Shown: in pieces, positions 35,881-45,323 of the stretch | How positions within the stretch are numbered: position 1 is the stretch's first letter | Layout of the letters: every line of letters starts with the position of its first letter | NCBI GenBank assembly: GCA_041676705.1 | Contig: JBAYRL010000002.1 | Span: 465,533-529,532 of the forward strand | DNA from: Acidimicrobiia bacterium | Lineage (GTDB): Bacteria; Actinomycetota; Acidimicrobiia; Acidimicrobiales; SKKL01 | Direction of reading: 5' to 3' | DNA: 64,000 bases | Notes under the pieces: model-generated | Database searches by the model: none | The model's input: only the letters and a program-made list of their open reading frames with translations | Told to the model about the DNA's origin: nothing | Translations under genes and position numbers: made by a program

Positions 35881-37263
35881 ATGGCCTATCTACTTCCCGT
35901 CGACCCAATCACCACGCTTGATGAGTATTTGGCCACTGATTATGGCGGAATAGGTATTTCAACCGCCATGGAACTTGGTGAAGAAAAGACCATTGAGATT
36001 ATCGCGGCTGCTGGGCTGCGTGGCCGGGGTGGAGGCGGCTTTCCCACCGGTAGAAAATGGCAGGGCGTAGCCTCTCAAACCGGCACGAATCATTACCTAG
36101 TCGTTAACGGTGCTGAAGGGGAACCGGGCACTTTCAAAGATCGTTATTTGCTTCGCCACAACGCGTATCAGGTGGTAGAAGGCATGATCATCGCTGCTTA
36201 TGCCATTGGTGCCATGGAAGCTTTTATTTGTTTGAAGGCTTCATTTACAGAAGAGATTGAGGCTGTAACCCGTGCCATTGCCGAAATGCAAGAGGCAGGC
36301 ATTTGCAAGGACTGCGCAATTCGGGTGGTTGAAGGGCCAGAAGAGTATTTGTTTGGTGAAGAAAAAGCCATGCTTGAGGTAATTGAAGGTAACTCGCCTC
36401 TACCCCGCTTGTTGCCCCCCTACGAACATGGCCTATTCGCGACCGCACCCCAAACCGGTTGGGTGGCCAAAGATCCAGAGCCAGGCAAAGCAGGCCGATT
36501 TTATTCCAACCCCACCTTGGTAAATAACGTAGAAACGTTGGCCAATGTGCCCCATATTCTAGCGAATGGCGTGGGCTGGTATCGCGAGCACGGCACTCAA
36601 GAATCACCAGGTAACGTGCTTGCTACCATCGTGGGTGACGTGCAGAGCCCAGGTGTTTTCGAAGTGCCTTTGGGAACTCCTTTACGAGAAGTCATTGAGA
36701 TGGCCGGTGCTCCAGAAGCCGGTGTTAAAGCAGTTATGTCGGGGGTGGCGACACCGGTAATTACCGAAGCGATGCTCGACACGCCGCTCACTTACGAACA
36801 CATGGTGGCAGCTGGCACGGGTCTAGGTGCGGCCGGCTTTATGGTATTTGATCAAACCGCCTGCATGGTCGAGGTTGCGCGTCTGGCTTCACACTTCTTG
36901 TGGATCGAATCTTGCGGCCAATGTCCACCCTGCAAGCTGGGTACCGAGGCCATCACCGATCGTCTAACGCGGATCGAAGGTGGAGCTGGTTCCATTTCAG
37001 ATATTACCGAAATTGGGGGCTGGCTGGGCAAGGTAAATGATGGGGCGCGTTGTTATTTGGCTACCGAAGAACAGGTGATGGTGGCTTCGATGTTGCGCGA
37101 ATTCCCTGAAGAGTTCGACGCTCATATAACCGGAGGGGCATGTCCCCGACCCCGCGAAGTGAAGTTTCCGAAGTTAGTGGACCTGCGAGACGGCGTTGCT
37201 ACTTATGACGAAACCTATTATTTGAAGCAACCCGACTGGACATATTTGCCGTTGCCGTCTTGA
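35881..37263 (+). CDS. Stand-alone NuoF-like NADH dehydrogenase subunit
   Basis: The 460-residue protein matches the 51-kDa flavin subunit of complex I and related NAD-linked dehydrogenases. It has the NADH/FMN region LRGRGGGGFPTGRKW and NGAEGEPGTFKDR, an SLBB domain around 245-300, and the 4Fe-4S ligands CGQCPPCK plus a later Cys in GARCYLA. AGGAG lies five bases before the ATG. No other nuo, formate dehydrogenase or hydrogenase gene is nearby, so its electron partner must be encoded elsewhere. The neighbours are an orphan solute-binding protein and a convergent pirin gene. Confidence 0.9.
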   Translation: MAYLLPVDPITTLDEYLATDYGGIGISTAMELGEEKTIEIIAAAGLRGRGGGGFPTGRKWQGVASQTGTNHYLVVNGAEGEPGTFKDRYLLRHNAYQVVEGMIIAAYAIGAMEAFICLKASFTEEIEAVTRAIAEMQEAGICKDCAIRVVEGPEEYLFGEEKAMLEVIEGNSPLPRLLPPYEHGLFATAPQTGWVAKDPEPGKAGRFYSNPTLVNNVETLANVPHILANGVGWYREHGTQESPGNVLATIVGDVQSPGVFEVPLGTPLREVIEMAGAPEAGVKAVMSGVATPVITEAMLDTPLTYEHMVAAGTGLGAAGFMVFDQTACMVEVARLASHFLWIESCGQCPPCKLGTEAITDRLTRIEGGAGSISDITEIGGWLGKVNDGARCYLATEEQVMVASMLREFPEEFDAHITGGACPRPREVKFPKLVDLRDGVATYDETYYLKQPDWTYLPLPS

Positions 37264-37277
37264 TATTTTCTTTGGGT

Positions 37278-38219
37278 TCAGCCTTTTGAGGGGCGGCGAA
37301 GCTTAAAGGGCGGCGCATCGATGCGGGGAAGGTTGGAGGTCACGGTACCAAAACGTTCGTGGCCTTCCTGCCAATCTTCATAGGCGGCGCGGGCTTCTTC
37401 GTCGGTACGCGCCACAAAGTTCCACCACATAATTAACTCGTCTTCAAAAGGCTCACCGCCTATGACCAAGGCCGTTGCGCCTTCGGTGGAGCGAAGGGCC
37501 AACTCGTCACGATCGGTGCCGATATACACCAGCTCACCCGGTGAAATTTGCTGTCCGCCAAGGCTTAAGGTGCCTTCTAGCACTACCACGGCATGTTCAA
37601 AGGTGGCATCAAGAGGAATGGTGGTTTGACTAGCGGTGTGGGCTTCAACCACCACACCAACCAGAGGCGTATCAATACGTGCGGGTGAGCGTAGGCCGTC
37701 GAGTTCGCCCATCATCACGGTAATATCCATACCGCCAGCGTCGAGGCGGGGAAGTTCCTCGTGGTGCTCGAATGCTGGTGCTGAGAAACGAGTTTCGTTC
37801 GGTTGGGCAACCCAAAGTTGAGCACCGTGTTGCCTACCAGTGAAATTCGTAGGGGTCTCCTCGGCGTGAGAAATTCCGTTCCCAGCGCTCATCAGGTTGA
37901 GTTGACCGGGCCGAATCGCCTGTTCATGTCCCAAGCTGTCGTGGTGCATGATCTGGCCCTCGATCAACCAGGTAACGGTTTGGAGCCCAATGTGGGGATG
38001 CGGTCCCACATTCATCATCACGTTGTTGGTGGTTGGGCCGAAATGGTCGAGGAAACACCAAGCTCCAACGCTGCGACGTTGCCGTTTGGGCAATGCTCGA
38101 CGCACGGTGAGCCCGGCTAGGTCAGCACTGCGAGCCGAGTAGCGCTCTAAGCATGCTGTTTCAGGTGGCGTAGCTGGGGAAGTGTCCGGCGACGTTGAGG
38201 TGTTGATTGGTCCACTCAT
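37278..38219 (-). CDS. Pirin family protein
   Basis: The 313-residue bicupin has the pirin core: LDHFGPT, PHPHIGLQTVTWLIEGQIMHHDSLG with metal-binding histidines, and LNLMSAGNGISHAEETP. The C-terminal cupin contains VVLEGTLSLGGQQI. Pirins are iron proteins, some with quercetinase activity; the role here is not clear. ATG 38219 is chosen over 38240. Confidence 0.9.
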   Translation of the reverse strand: MSGPINTSTSPDTSPATPPETACLERYSARSADLAGLTVRRALPKRQRRSVGAWCFLDHFGPTTNNVMMNVGPHPHIGLQTVTWLIEGQIMHHDSLGHEQAIRPGQLNLMSAGNGISHAEETPTNFTGRQHGAQLWVAQPNETRFSAPAFEHHEELPRLDAGGMDITVMMGELDGLRSPARIDTPLVGVVVEAHTASQTTIPLDATFEHAVVVLEGTLSLGGQQISPGELVYIGTDRDELALRSTEGATALVIGGEPFEDELIMWWNFVARTDEEARAAYEDWQEGHERFGTVTSNLPRIDAPPFKLRRPSKG

Positions 38220-38293
38220 CACTACAGTGTGCCGTAGCAATAAAATTTCAACATCTCATGAAGCAACAGTGCTGATAACGCTAGGAGTCCCTA

Positions 38294-39049
38294 ATGCCAA
38301 GTGTAGCGATCACGGATGTTCTGCCCGATGTAGTTGAGATGCTGGAAGGTGAAGAGCGCTTAGACGGCCTTGCCGAGCGACTGTATGACCTAGGTGAGCC
38401 CCTAAGCAGTGGGTCTTCGGGCGACGCTTTGCGGGGCGTTTGGTTGGGCCACCAATTACATCCTCTTCTGACCGATGTCACCATGGGTATGTACGTTTCC
38501 GCCATGGTGCTCGACGTGTTGGGTGGTAAAAAGTCGAAGGCAGCCGCCCAAAGGTTGGTTGGTCTGGGGCTTTTGTCGTCCTTGGGGACGGCTGTTACCG
38601 GGTTAGCCGACTATTCCACCGGTGGCTTTTACGGCAAATTCCACCGAGTTGGAGTGGTTCACGCCGCCGCCAACGGCACTGCGACATGCCTTTTCTATCG
38701 GTCTTGGCGTGCCAGACGTCGGGGCCACCATGTTGGCGGCATGGTTTGGGCATTGCTAGGTGCCGGGGCGCTAGCTTTCGCAGGCTATTTGGGTGGCCAC
38801 ATGGTGTTTGGCTCCAATCGCCCCAAAGATGATGAAAACGACGAAGACACAAGCAATAGCGGTGCAGATGCCAGCACCGGAAGTTCTTCTGAGACCGACA
38901 CTTCCGCTGTCCCCGACGTTGACGATATTACTGGCGATGTGGCCGATGTGGCCGAAGCCATGGACACCACCCCGGCCGAGTTGGCCGAAGAAGTCAGCGA
39001 AGCGATTGACGACGTGGTTTCTGGTGACCAGAGCCTGGAAAACAGCTAG
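38294..39049 (+). CDS. DUF2231-like membrane protein, acidic tail
   Basis: The 251-residue protein contains LGHQLHPLLTDVTMGMYVSAMVLDVLGG, the signature of DUF2231-like membrane proteins, and about four hydrophobic helices between residues 55 and 175. The last 75 residues are acidic and Ser/Asp-rich. The function is unknown. It precedes the copper genes by 168 bp on the same strand, though a shared role is not shown. Confidence 0.72.
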   Translation: MPSVAITDVLPDVVEMLEGEERLDGLAERLYDLGEPLSSGSSGDALRGVWLGHQLHPLLTDVTMGMYVSAMVLDVLGGKKSKAAAQRLVGLGLLSSLGTAVTGLADYSTGGFYGKFHRVGVVHAAANGTATCLFYRSWRARRRGHHVGGMVWALLGAGALAFAGYLGGHMVFGSNRPKDDENDEDTSNSGADASTGSSSETDTSAVPDVDDITGDVADVAEAMDTTPAELAEEVSEAIDDVVSGDQSLENS

Positions 39050-39176
39050 TAGCTATATTTGAGCAGCTAGAAGGCGGGTCTTAAGTCAGCAGTTCGTACC
39101 GGTTGGGTATTTTCGCTTTTTAGCTCGATAGAATTTTGGGCAGGCTCGCGGCGACAGTTCGGCGCGTATGGGTCGC

Positions 39177-39193
39177 GTGTGGAACGACCACAC
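39177..39193. promoter_or_regulatory. Inverted repeat before copZ
   Basis: GTGTGG-AACGA-CCACAC is a 6-bp inverted repeat 25 bp before the copZ start. It may be an operator for copper control or a small leader hairpin. Confidence 0.3.
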
Positions 39194-39217
39194 CCAAGCT
39201 CGCTTTGGAGGCGAAAC

Positions 39218-39421
39218 ATGGTAACTACCACCATCACCGTTGAAGGCATGACTTGTGAGCATTGCGTGAATGCGGTTCGAACCGAGATCTCGCAACTACC
39301 TGGGGTAGCCGACCTTTCAGTCGAACTAGACAGCGGTTTGGTAACCATTGAATCTGAATCCGAGCTAGATTCTGCCGCGCTTGAAGCTGCGGTTGATGAA
39401 GCTGGCTACGCCATAGTCTGA
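39218..39421 (+). CDS. copZ: Copper chaperone CopZ (HMA domain)
   Basis: This 67-residue heavy-metal-associated domain has the Cu(I) ligand motif GMTCEHC and the beta-alpha-beta pattern of copper chaperones. It would pass Cu(I) to the ATPase encoded next. ATG 39218 follows GGAGG by six bases; an in-frame upstream ATG at 39179 lacks such a site. The stop overlaps the copA start as TGATG. Confidence 0.92.
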   Translation: MVTTTITVEGMTCEHCVNAVRTEISQLPGVADLSVELDSGLVTIESESELDSAALEAAVDEAGYAIV

Positions 39422-41706
39422 TGACCTCCAGCGATGGCGACACCAAGGGTGGGCTTACTACACCACTGGTGGCCCCAAGCACCGTCACAATTGAGTTAGA
39501 TGTTGGGGGCATGACATGTTCGTCGTGCGCCGCTCGAGTTGAGAAGAAGCTGAATCGGCTAGATGGGGTGCAAGCTTCGGTAAATTACGCTACCGAACAG
39601 GCCCACATCGTGGCCGATCCCGGTGTCGACGTTGAAGCATTAATAGCCACGGTAGAAGCAACCGGCTACACCGCGGCTCTGCCAGCGCCACCGCTTGCGA
39701 GCACGACTGAAGAGGTCGCGCCCGAGCGCGATTATGAAGCCGAAGCATTGCGTACCCGATTTTTGGTTTCGGCGGCATTGGCCCTACCAGTCATGGTGCT
39801 ATCGATGGTGCCCGCTCTACAGTTCGATAACTGGCAGTGGCTGGCGTTAACGCTCACTTCGCCAGTGGTTGTTTATGGGGCTTATCCCTTCCACCGGGCC
39901 GCCTGGATTAATGCCAAACATGGTGCCACTACCATGGACACGCTGATTTCCCTGGGCACCTTAGCTGCATATATCTGGTCGCTGTACGCGCTTTTTATTG
40001 GTGAGGCCGGCCACGCGGGAATGAAGATGTCGTTCGAGTTCGCCTTGGCGCGCGGTTCGGGAACCCACGAGATCTACCTTGAAACCGCGGCAGTGGTGAC
40101 CGCCTTCATTTTGGGTGGCCGCTATTTTGAAGATCGTGCCAAGAAGCAGTCTGGTGCTGCACTGCGTGCCTTAATGAACCTAGGGGCTAAAGACGTAGCC
40201 GTTCTTCGCAACGGTACCGAAACCCGAATTGCCATTGACCAGTTGGTGGTCGGCGATCTTTTCGTGGTGCGTCCCGGCGAAAAAATTGCTACCGATGGCG
40301 TGATCGAAGAAGGAAACTCTGCGGTCGACACTTCGTTGTTAACTGGTGAAAGTGTCCCGATTGAAGTGGGGCCCGATGACGTTGTTATTGGTGCCACCAT
40401 CAACGCCGGTGGCCGCTTAGTGGTGCGCGCCACCCGAGTTGGCAACGACACCCAGCTGGCTCAAATGGCACGGTTGGTGAGCGAGGCCCAAAGTGGCAAG
40501 GCACCCATTCAACGCTTGGCCGATCGCATCTCGGCCGTGTTTGTGCCGATCGTAATTCTGTTGTCCATCGCCACTTTGGTGGTGTGGTTAGCCCTGGGCC
40601 ATGGTGCTACGGCCGCGTTCACGGCTTCGGTGGCGGTATTGATTATTGCTTGCCCATGTGCACTTGGTTTAGCCACCCCAACCGCCCTGTTGGTAGGCAC
40701 CGGCCGCGGGGCACAAATGGGCATTCTGATTCGTGGCCCTGAGGTTTTAGAATCCACTCGAACCATCGACACCATTGTCTTAGATAAAACTGGCACCGTG
40801 ACCACTGGTGAGATGAAGATGGTCGACTTCGTGGTTGCCCTGGGCGTTGACGAAAACGAAGCATTAGCCGTTGTGGGTGGCTTGGAAGACGCCTCGGAAC
40901 ACCCGATTGCTAAGGCTATTGCTAACGGTGCTCGCTCCCGACTAGGCACCTTGCCTTTAGCCGAGGTAAAGGCTTTTACCAACCACGCCGGTTTGGGAGT
41001 TACTGCGCAGGTTGATGGCACCGAAGCTTTCGCCCTTCGTCCCTCGTACGCCGAATCGCAAGGTTATTCACTCTCGACCGAGTTGCAGGAAGCCTTAACC
41101 GAGGCCTATGCCGAGGGAAAGACGGCCATTGTGGCGGGTTGGAACGGCCAAGCCCGCGCGGTGGTAGTGGTCGCCGACACCGTTAAGGAAACGTCGGGCG
41201 AAGCCATCGCCAACTTCCGTCACTTGGGCCTGGAACCAATCTTGTTAACCGGTGACAACCAGGCAACCGCCGAAGCCGTGGCAAAGGAAGTTGGCATCCA
41301 CCAGGTGCGCGCTGAAGTTATGCCGGCTGAGAAAATGGCGGTGATTCAAGAGCTACAAAACGGCGGTGCGGTGGTAGCCATGGTGGGTGATGGTGTGAAC
41401 GATGCCGCGGCCCTTGCCCAGGCCGATTTAGGGCTGGCCATGGGAACCGGGACTGACGTGGCTATTGAAGCCAGCGACCTAACGTTGGTGCGAGGGGATC
41501 TGCGGGTGGCAGGCGACGCCATAAGGCTGTCGCGGCGCACTCTGGGCACCATCAAAAGCAACTTATTTTGGGCCTTCGCCTATAATGTGGCAGCCATTCC
41601 TTTGGCTGCGTTGGGTTATTTGAACCCAATGATTGCTGGTGCTGCCATGGCGTTTTCAAGCGTCTTTGTGGTATCTAACAGCTTGCGGCTTCGTCGATTT
41701 TCATAA
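39421..41706 (+). CDS. copA: Copper-exporting P1B-type ATPase CopA
   Basis: CopA exports Cu(I) across the membrane using ATP. The 761-residue protein has one N-terminal metal-binding domain (GMTCSSCAARVEKKL), the transmembrane CPC motif in IACPCALGLATPTA, the actuator TGES, the phosphorylation site DKTGTVTTGE, the HP motif (SEHPIAKA) and GDGVNDAAALAQADLG. Eight membrane helices are expected. It is translationally coupled to copZ. No copper-sensing regulator gene is adjacent. Confidence 0.95.
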   Translation: MTSSDGDTKGGLTTPLVAPSTVTIELDVGGMTCSSCAARVEKKLNRLDGVQASVNYATEQAHIVADPGVDVEALIATVEATGYTAALPAPPLASTTEEVAPERDYEAEALRTRFLVSAALALPVMVLSMVPALQFDNWQWLALTLTSPVVVYGAYPFHRAAWINAKHGATTMDTLISLGTLAAYIWSLYALFIGEAGHAGMKMSFEFALARGSGTHEIYLETAAVVTAFILGGRYFEDRAKKQSGAALRALMNLGAKDVAVLRNGTETRIAIDQLVVGDLFVVRPGEKIATDGVIEEGNSAVDTSLLTGESVPIEVGPDDVVIGATINAGGRLVVRATRVGNDTQLAQMARLVSEAQSGKAPIQRLADRISAVFVPIVILLSIATLVVWLALGHGATAAFTASVAVLIIACPCALGLATPTALLVGTGRGAQMGILIRGPEVLESTRTIDTIVLDKTGTVTTGEMKMVDFVVALGVDENEALAVVGGLEDASEHPIAKAIANGARSRLGTLPLAEVKAFTNHAGLGVTAQVDGTEAFALRPSYAESQGYSLSTELQEALTEAYAEGKTAIVAGWNGQARAVVVVADTVKETSGEAIANFRHLGLEPILLTGDNQATAEAVAKEVGIHQVRAEVMPAEKMAVIQELQNGGAVVAMVGDGVNDAAALAQADLGLAMGTGTDVAIEASDLTLVRGDLRVAGDAIRLSRRTLGTIKSNLFWAFAYNVAAIPLAALGYLNPMIAGAAMAFSSVFVVSNSLRLRRFS

Positions 41707-41764
41707 CAAAATTTTCGACTAAGCTGTTTCTTTTTCACCGATTCAGATTGTAGGTGTAGCTCTG

Positions 41765-43105
41765 GTGTTCGACGAGACGCTCGACGAAGCATACGGAGAG
41801 GTACTTAGGCGAAACCCTGGAGAAGTTGAGTTTCACCAGGCCGTGGCCGAGGTCCTCGGGTGTATTGGTCCTTCTATTGCCAAGCACCCCGAGTTTTCCC
41901 ACCGCAAAGTTATCCAACGCATCTGTGAACCAGAGCGTCAGATTATTTTCCGTGTTCCTTGGGAAGATGACCGCGGTGAGGTGCATATCAACCGTGGTTT
42001 TCGTGTCGAGTTCAACTCAGCTCTAGGCCCCTACAAGGGCGGCTTACGTTTTCATCCGACCGTAAATCTAAGCATCATTAAGTTTTTGGGTTTCGAACAG
42101 ACCTTTAAGAACGCGCTTACCGGTTTGCCGATTGGCGGTGCTAAAGGCGGCTCTGACTTCAACCCTAAAGGCCGTTCGGAAGGCGAAATCATGCGGTTTT
42201 GCCAAAGTTTTATGACCGAGTTGTATCGCCACCTGGGTGAATATACCGATGTTCCCGCTGGTGATACCGGTGTTGGCCAACGTGAGATTGGTTGGCTATT
42301 TGGCCAGTACAAGCGCATCACAAACCGCTATGAATCCGGTGTGTTAACCGGTAAAGGTGTGGCTTGGGGTGGCTCTTTGGTACGCACCGAAGCTACCGGT
42401 TATGGCACCGTATATTTCCTTGAAGAAATGTTGAAGGTGCGCCACGAAGATTTGGAAGGTCGCACCTGCGTGGTGTCGGGTTCTGGAAACGTGGCCATTC
42501 ACGCTATTGAACAGCTGCAAGCCGAAGGGGCCAAAGTGGTGGCCTGTTCTGATTCAAACGGTGTAATTCATGATCCTTCCGGTATCGACCTCGAGTTGGT
42601 TCGACAAATCAAAGAAGTCGAGCGTGGTCGAATTTCGGAATACGCCGAGCGTAAAGGCGACTCCACCTACTATCCCGATGGTGTTATATGGGACATTCCC
42701 TGCGAAGTGGCCCTGCCCTGTGCGACCCAGAACGAAATTAGTGAACAGCACGCTAAAACCTTGGTAGCCAACGGCTGTATCGCGGTGGCCGAAGGGGCGA
42801 ACATGCCCACTTCGCCTGAAGCGGTGAAAATTTTGCAGCAAGCTGGTGTGGCTTTCGGTCCGGCTAAGGCCGCCAACGCCGGTGGTGTGGCAACCTCGGC
42901 TCTAGAAATGCAACAGAACGCTTCTAGAGACTCTTGGAGCTTCGAATACACCGAAGAACGTTTGCGCAAAATCATGGAGAGCATCCATGAGTCGTGTTAT
43001 GAAACCGCGGCTGAATATGGTCAACCAAACAACTACGTAACTGGTGCCAACATTGCTGGTTTCGAAAAGGTTGCTAAAGCCATGGTGGCCTTCGGTCTAA
43101 TTTGA
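41765..43105 (+). CDS. gdhA: NADP-type glutamate dehydrogenase GdhA
   Basis: GdhA makes glutamate from 2-oxoglutarate and ammonium. The 446-residue protein is of the hexameric class, with GPYKGGLRFHP, the catalytic region GLPIGGAKGGSDF, PAGDTGVG, and the Rossmann motif VVSGSGNVAIHAIEQL. The start is GTG 41765 with a weak upstream site. The 3' end converges with a truncated haemoglobin gene. Confidence 0.95.
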   Translation: MFDETLDEAYGEVLRRNPGEVEFHQAVAEVLGCIGPSIAKHPEFSHRKVIQRICEPERQIIFRVPWEDDRGEVHINRGFRVEFNSALGPYKGGLRFHPTVNLSIIKFLGFEQTFKNALTGLPIGGAKGGSDFNPKGRSEGEIMRFCQSFMTELYRHLGEYTDVPAGDTGVGQREIGWLFGQYKRITNRYESGVLTGKGVAWGGSLVRTEATGYGTVYFLEEMLKVRHEDLEGRTCVVSGSGNVAIHAIEQLQAEGAKVVACSDSNGVIHDPSGIDLELVRQIKEVERGRISEYAERKGDSTYYPDGVIWDIPCEVALPCATQNEISEQHAKTLVANGCIAVAEGANMPTSPEAVKILQQAGVAFGPAKAANAGGVATSALEMQQNASRDSWSFEYTEERLRKIMESIHESCYETAAEYGQPNNYVTGANIAGFEKVAKAMVAFGLI

Positions 43106-43114
43106 GTTGTCGTT

Positions 43115-43136
43115 CCGGCGTTGTTTAGAGCGCCGG
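43115..43136. terminator. Weak hairpin between gdhA and haemoglobin genes
   Basis: CCGGCG (43115-43120) and CGCCGG (43131-43136) form a 6-bp GC stem with a ten-base loop between convergent genes. It overlaps the end of the haemoglobin gene and has no T-run. Confidence 0.3.
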
Positions 43137-43538
43137 TGCCCAATCGGTGCCCATCAGGCGCCGCGCCAAAGACCCCAAATTTTTTAAAGCGTGCTCTTTC
43201 GCGTGCTCAACATGGGGGCCTTCCCATCCCGCGTCAAGGGTTTCCCAAAATAGTTTGTGCCATTGCTCAAACCACGCCGGTTGGAAATCTTCAATCTCGT
43301 GTACATCTTGATGGGCCTGGAACATGGCACCGTTGTATCGGTTCTCGCCAATAAGGACCTTGCACCAATAATCCACCAACCGCGGAATATGACTGTTCCA
43401 GTCAACCTCGGCGATCTGCTCGAAAACTTCTTGAAGCAGGTCGTCGAACACGATGGCTCGGTAAAATTCGACCACAAAATTATGAATCTCGGTGCGGTTG
43501 TCTAGATCTAACTTCGTGGTGACCTGCGCAGGTGACAT
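43125..43538 (-). CDS. Group III truncated haemoglobin (1)
   Basis: This 137-residue globin-like protein has the group III pattern: IPRLVDYWCKVLIGENRYNG, then a probable haem-ligand region FQAHQDVHEI and WFEQWHKLFWETL. Such proteins bind haem and are linked to oxygen, nitric oxide or peroxide chemistry. ATG 43538 is preferred over upstream starts that add residues unlike the family. It is divergent from a PAS-domain gene and one of two such globins within 6.5 kb. Confidence 0.82.
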   Translation of the reverse strand: MSPAQVTTKLDLDNRTEIHNFVVEFYRAIVFDDLLQEVFEQIAEVDWNSHIPRLVDYWCKVLIGENRYNGAMFQAHQDVHEIEDFQPAWFEQWHKLFWETLDAGWEGPHVEHAKEHALKNLGSLARRLMGTDWAPAL

Positions 43539-43605
43539 AATTCTATGCTGGACTAGAAGTAATGCTCGGGTCAATAGTTCTGGTTAATAGCTTGAGAGGT
43601 TCGAA

Positions 43606-44091
43606 ATGGATAACAACGGTGGAGGCGAAGCGGCTTGCTCGCTTGGTGAGTATGGCGACCTGGTGGAATCGATTCCCACCGGAGTTTTGGCGTCGCTCCT
43701 TCACAACATTCCTGATGGGGTAATTATTGCCAACCGAGCCGGAGACATTGTGTTTTGGAACGCTGGTGCCACCCGACTTTTTGGCTGGAGCGAAGAAGAA
43801 GCCATAGGGCAACCCCTAGACATCATAATCCCGGAGCGTTTACGGAAACGCCACAACGACGGCTTCCACAAGACCATGGAAACCGGTATCACCAAATATG
43901 GTGACGACTCTATGCTGCAGGTGCCAGCAGTACGTCAAGACGGCAGCAGTTTTTCGGTGGCCTTTACCGTGTCGCTCTTGACGCAAGAGGGCCAAAAATC
44001 TCCCTACGCCATTGCAGCGGTGCTGCGTGATGATACCGAACGTTGGCAGCTAGCCCGAGCAGCAGCCAAAGCCCGCTCTAAGCAGCCTTAG
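43606..44091 (+). CDS. Single PAS-domain protein
   Basis: The 161-residue protein is a stand-alone PAS domain (about residues 28-150) with NIPDGVIIANRAGDIVFWNAG, ATRLFGWSEEEAIGQPL, IIPERLRKRHNDGFHKTMETG and a closing VLRDDTERW. The RHNDGFH segment lies where oxygen-sensing PAS domains place a haem histidine, but flavin or no cofactor is equally possible. It lacks any output domain. GAGAGG lies before the ATG. Its 3' end overlaps the convergent membrane-protein gene by 14 bp. Confidence 0.8.
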   Translation: MDNNGGGEAACSLGEYGDLVESIPTGVLASLLHNIPDGVIIANRAGDIVFWNAGATRLFGWSEEEAIGQPLDIIIPERLRKRHNDGFHKTMETGITKYGDDSMLQVPAVRQDGSSFSVAFTVSLLTQEGQKSPYAIAAVLRDDTERWQLARAAAKARSKQP

Positions 44092-45286
44092 CCGCGGCTT
44101 CACGGGTTTCGGTCGGCTGGCGGACAAAGATAACCAAACGAACCACCACGTCGGCCGCCCAGATGGATAGACCGGCAGCTATAGCTTCATTTACCTCGAA
44201 CAACGCCCCCAAGGCCGCCACATTAGCCGCAGCTACCGACAGCCAAGAACGCGCCAGCGCAAAACCAGCTGATAGTGCGACATGGCCGCCGCCTCTCACC
44301 ACCGGTCCAAAGTAGCTGAGCGAGGCCATAGCAATTTGGGCAAATCCCCCTATCGCTAGAGTGCGCAAAGCTGGCGTAATGTCGGCTTCAGTCGAGCTTT
44401 GATAAGCCAAGACCAAGACTGCCACCACCCACCAAGTAACCCCCAGGAAATACTGAACCAGTCGAGCCCCGGCCCACGAGAGCTGACGCTGCTTAATCCG
44501 CGGGAGAAGTGCCACATTGGCCACGATGGCACTGGCGTAGATCACCATGGCAACAGCGGCCACGCCCGGGCGGTTCAAAGCGGTGAAAACACTGATTAGA
44601 ACAGTGGCACCGCCGGCCACTATGACCGTGGCATAAATCTTCCCTGCTGTGGCAACCGGTGCCATTTTCATGCGGGCCTGAGTAGCGGTAAAAAACGGTA
44701 AGGTGCCCAAGAGCACCAAGCCCACTAAACCAAAGAGGTTAATGCTGAGGTGCGCGCCGTGCAGGTTAAGCGATGACACGGTACCGCTTCCCAAAGCAGC
44801 GCCAATGCTGATTCCAACCACGCCAAATGCAATGGCCGCTAAGTAGGCGTCGATGGCGGGTCGGTACCTGGGAGTGGTGGCATTTTGGCGAATGATGACC
44901 AGCAAGGCAGCTAATAGCAACAAGGCCAGGGCAACCACAAGGGCACCTAGAACCAACAACCACGACTGTTGGTATTCACGGCCTGCCGCCACTGCTACCG
45001 CACCGCCGGCAACCATCACCCGCTGGATGAAGGCAGCTTGATCGTTGGGTGCTGGTGAAGTGGACCATGTGACCGCCAACATTTGCGTGGCGCCAGAGAT
45101 GATGGTGAGCACGCCACCAGCCAAAAACCAGTGCAGCGGCAGCCATGCGCCAGTGTCGTGTGGGAGCAAGGCCATCAGAGGCGTAGTCACAAAAAACGCG
45201 AGCCCCAACCCAAAGGTACGGCGTGCTTGGTAATGAGTTCGACTTACCCGATCGGCAGTGTCGCGTTTTGGAGTTGGTGCCGTCAC
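44078..45286 (-). CDS. Polytopic haem-copper-oxidase/NnrS-like protein B
   Basis: The 402-residue protein has about twelve hydrophobic helices and almost no soluble domain. Histidines lie in helices (LLPHDTGAWLPLHWFLAGGV, LNLHGAHLSINLFGLVGL), a layout like NnrS or oxidase-subunit-I relatives that bind haem in the membrane. It resembles the 45665 protein in length and topology, and the two flank a DUF59 gene in one operon. Start is GTG 45286. The exact family is unsure; the name is based on topology and intramembrane histidines. Confidence 0.6.
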   Translation of the reverse strand: MTAPTPKRDTADRVSRTHYQARRTFGLGLAFFVTTPLMALLPHDTGAWLPLHWFLAGGVLTIISGATQMLAVTWSTSPAPNDQAAFIQRVMVAGGAVAVAAGREYQQSWLLVLGALVVALALLLLAALLVIIRQNATTPRYRPAIDAYLAAIAFGVVGISIGAALGSGTVSSLNLHGAHLSINLFGLVGLVLLGTLPFFTATQARMKMAPVATAGKIYATVIVAGGATVLISVFTALNRPGVAAVAMVIYASAIVANVALLPRIKQRQLSWAGARLVQYFLGVTWWVVAVLVLAYQSSTEADITPALRTLAIGGFAQIAMASLSYFGPVVRGGGHVALSAGFALARSWLSVAAANVAALGALFEVNEAIAAGLSIWAADVVVRLVIFVRQPTETREAAAKAA

Positions 45287-45323
45287 CAGAATGGCCTTAT
45301 ATTTCCCGATCTCTAATGGAAGC

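Noticed and set aside
40509..41021. 170-codon frame antisense to copA
   Set aside because: It lies within the CopA catalytic region and shows no family pattern.
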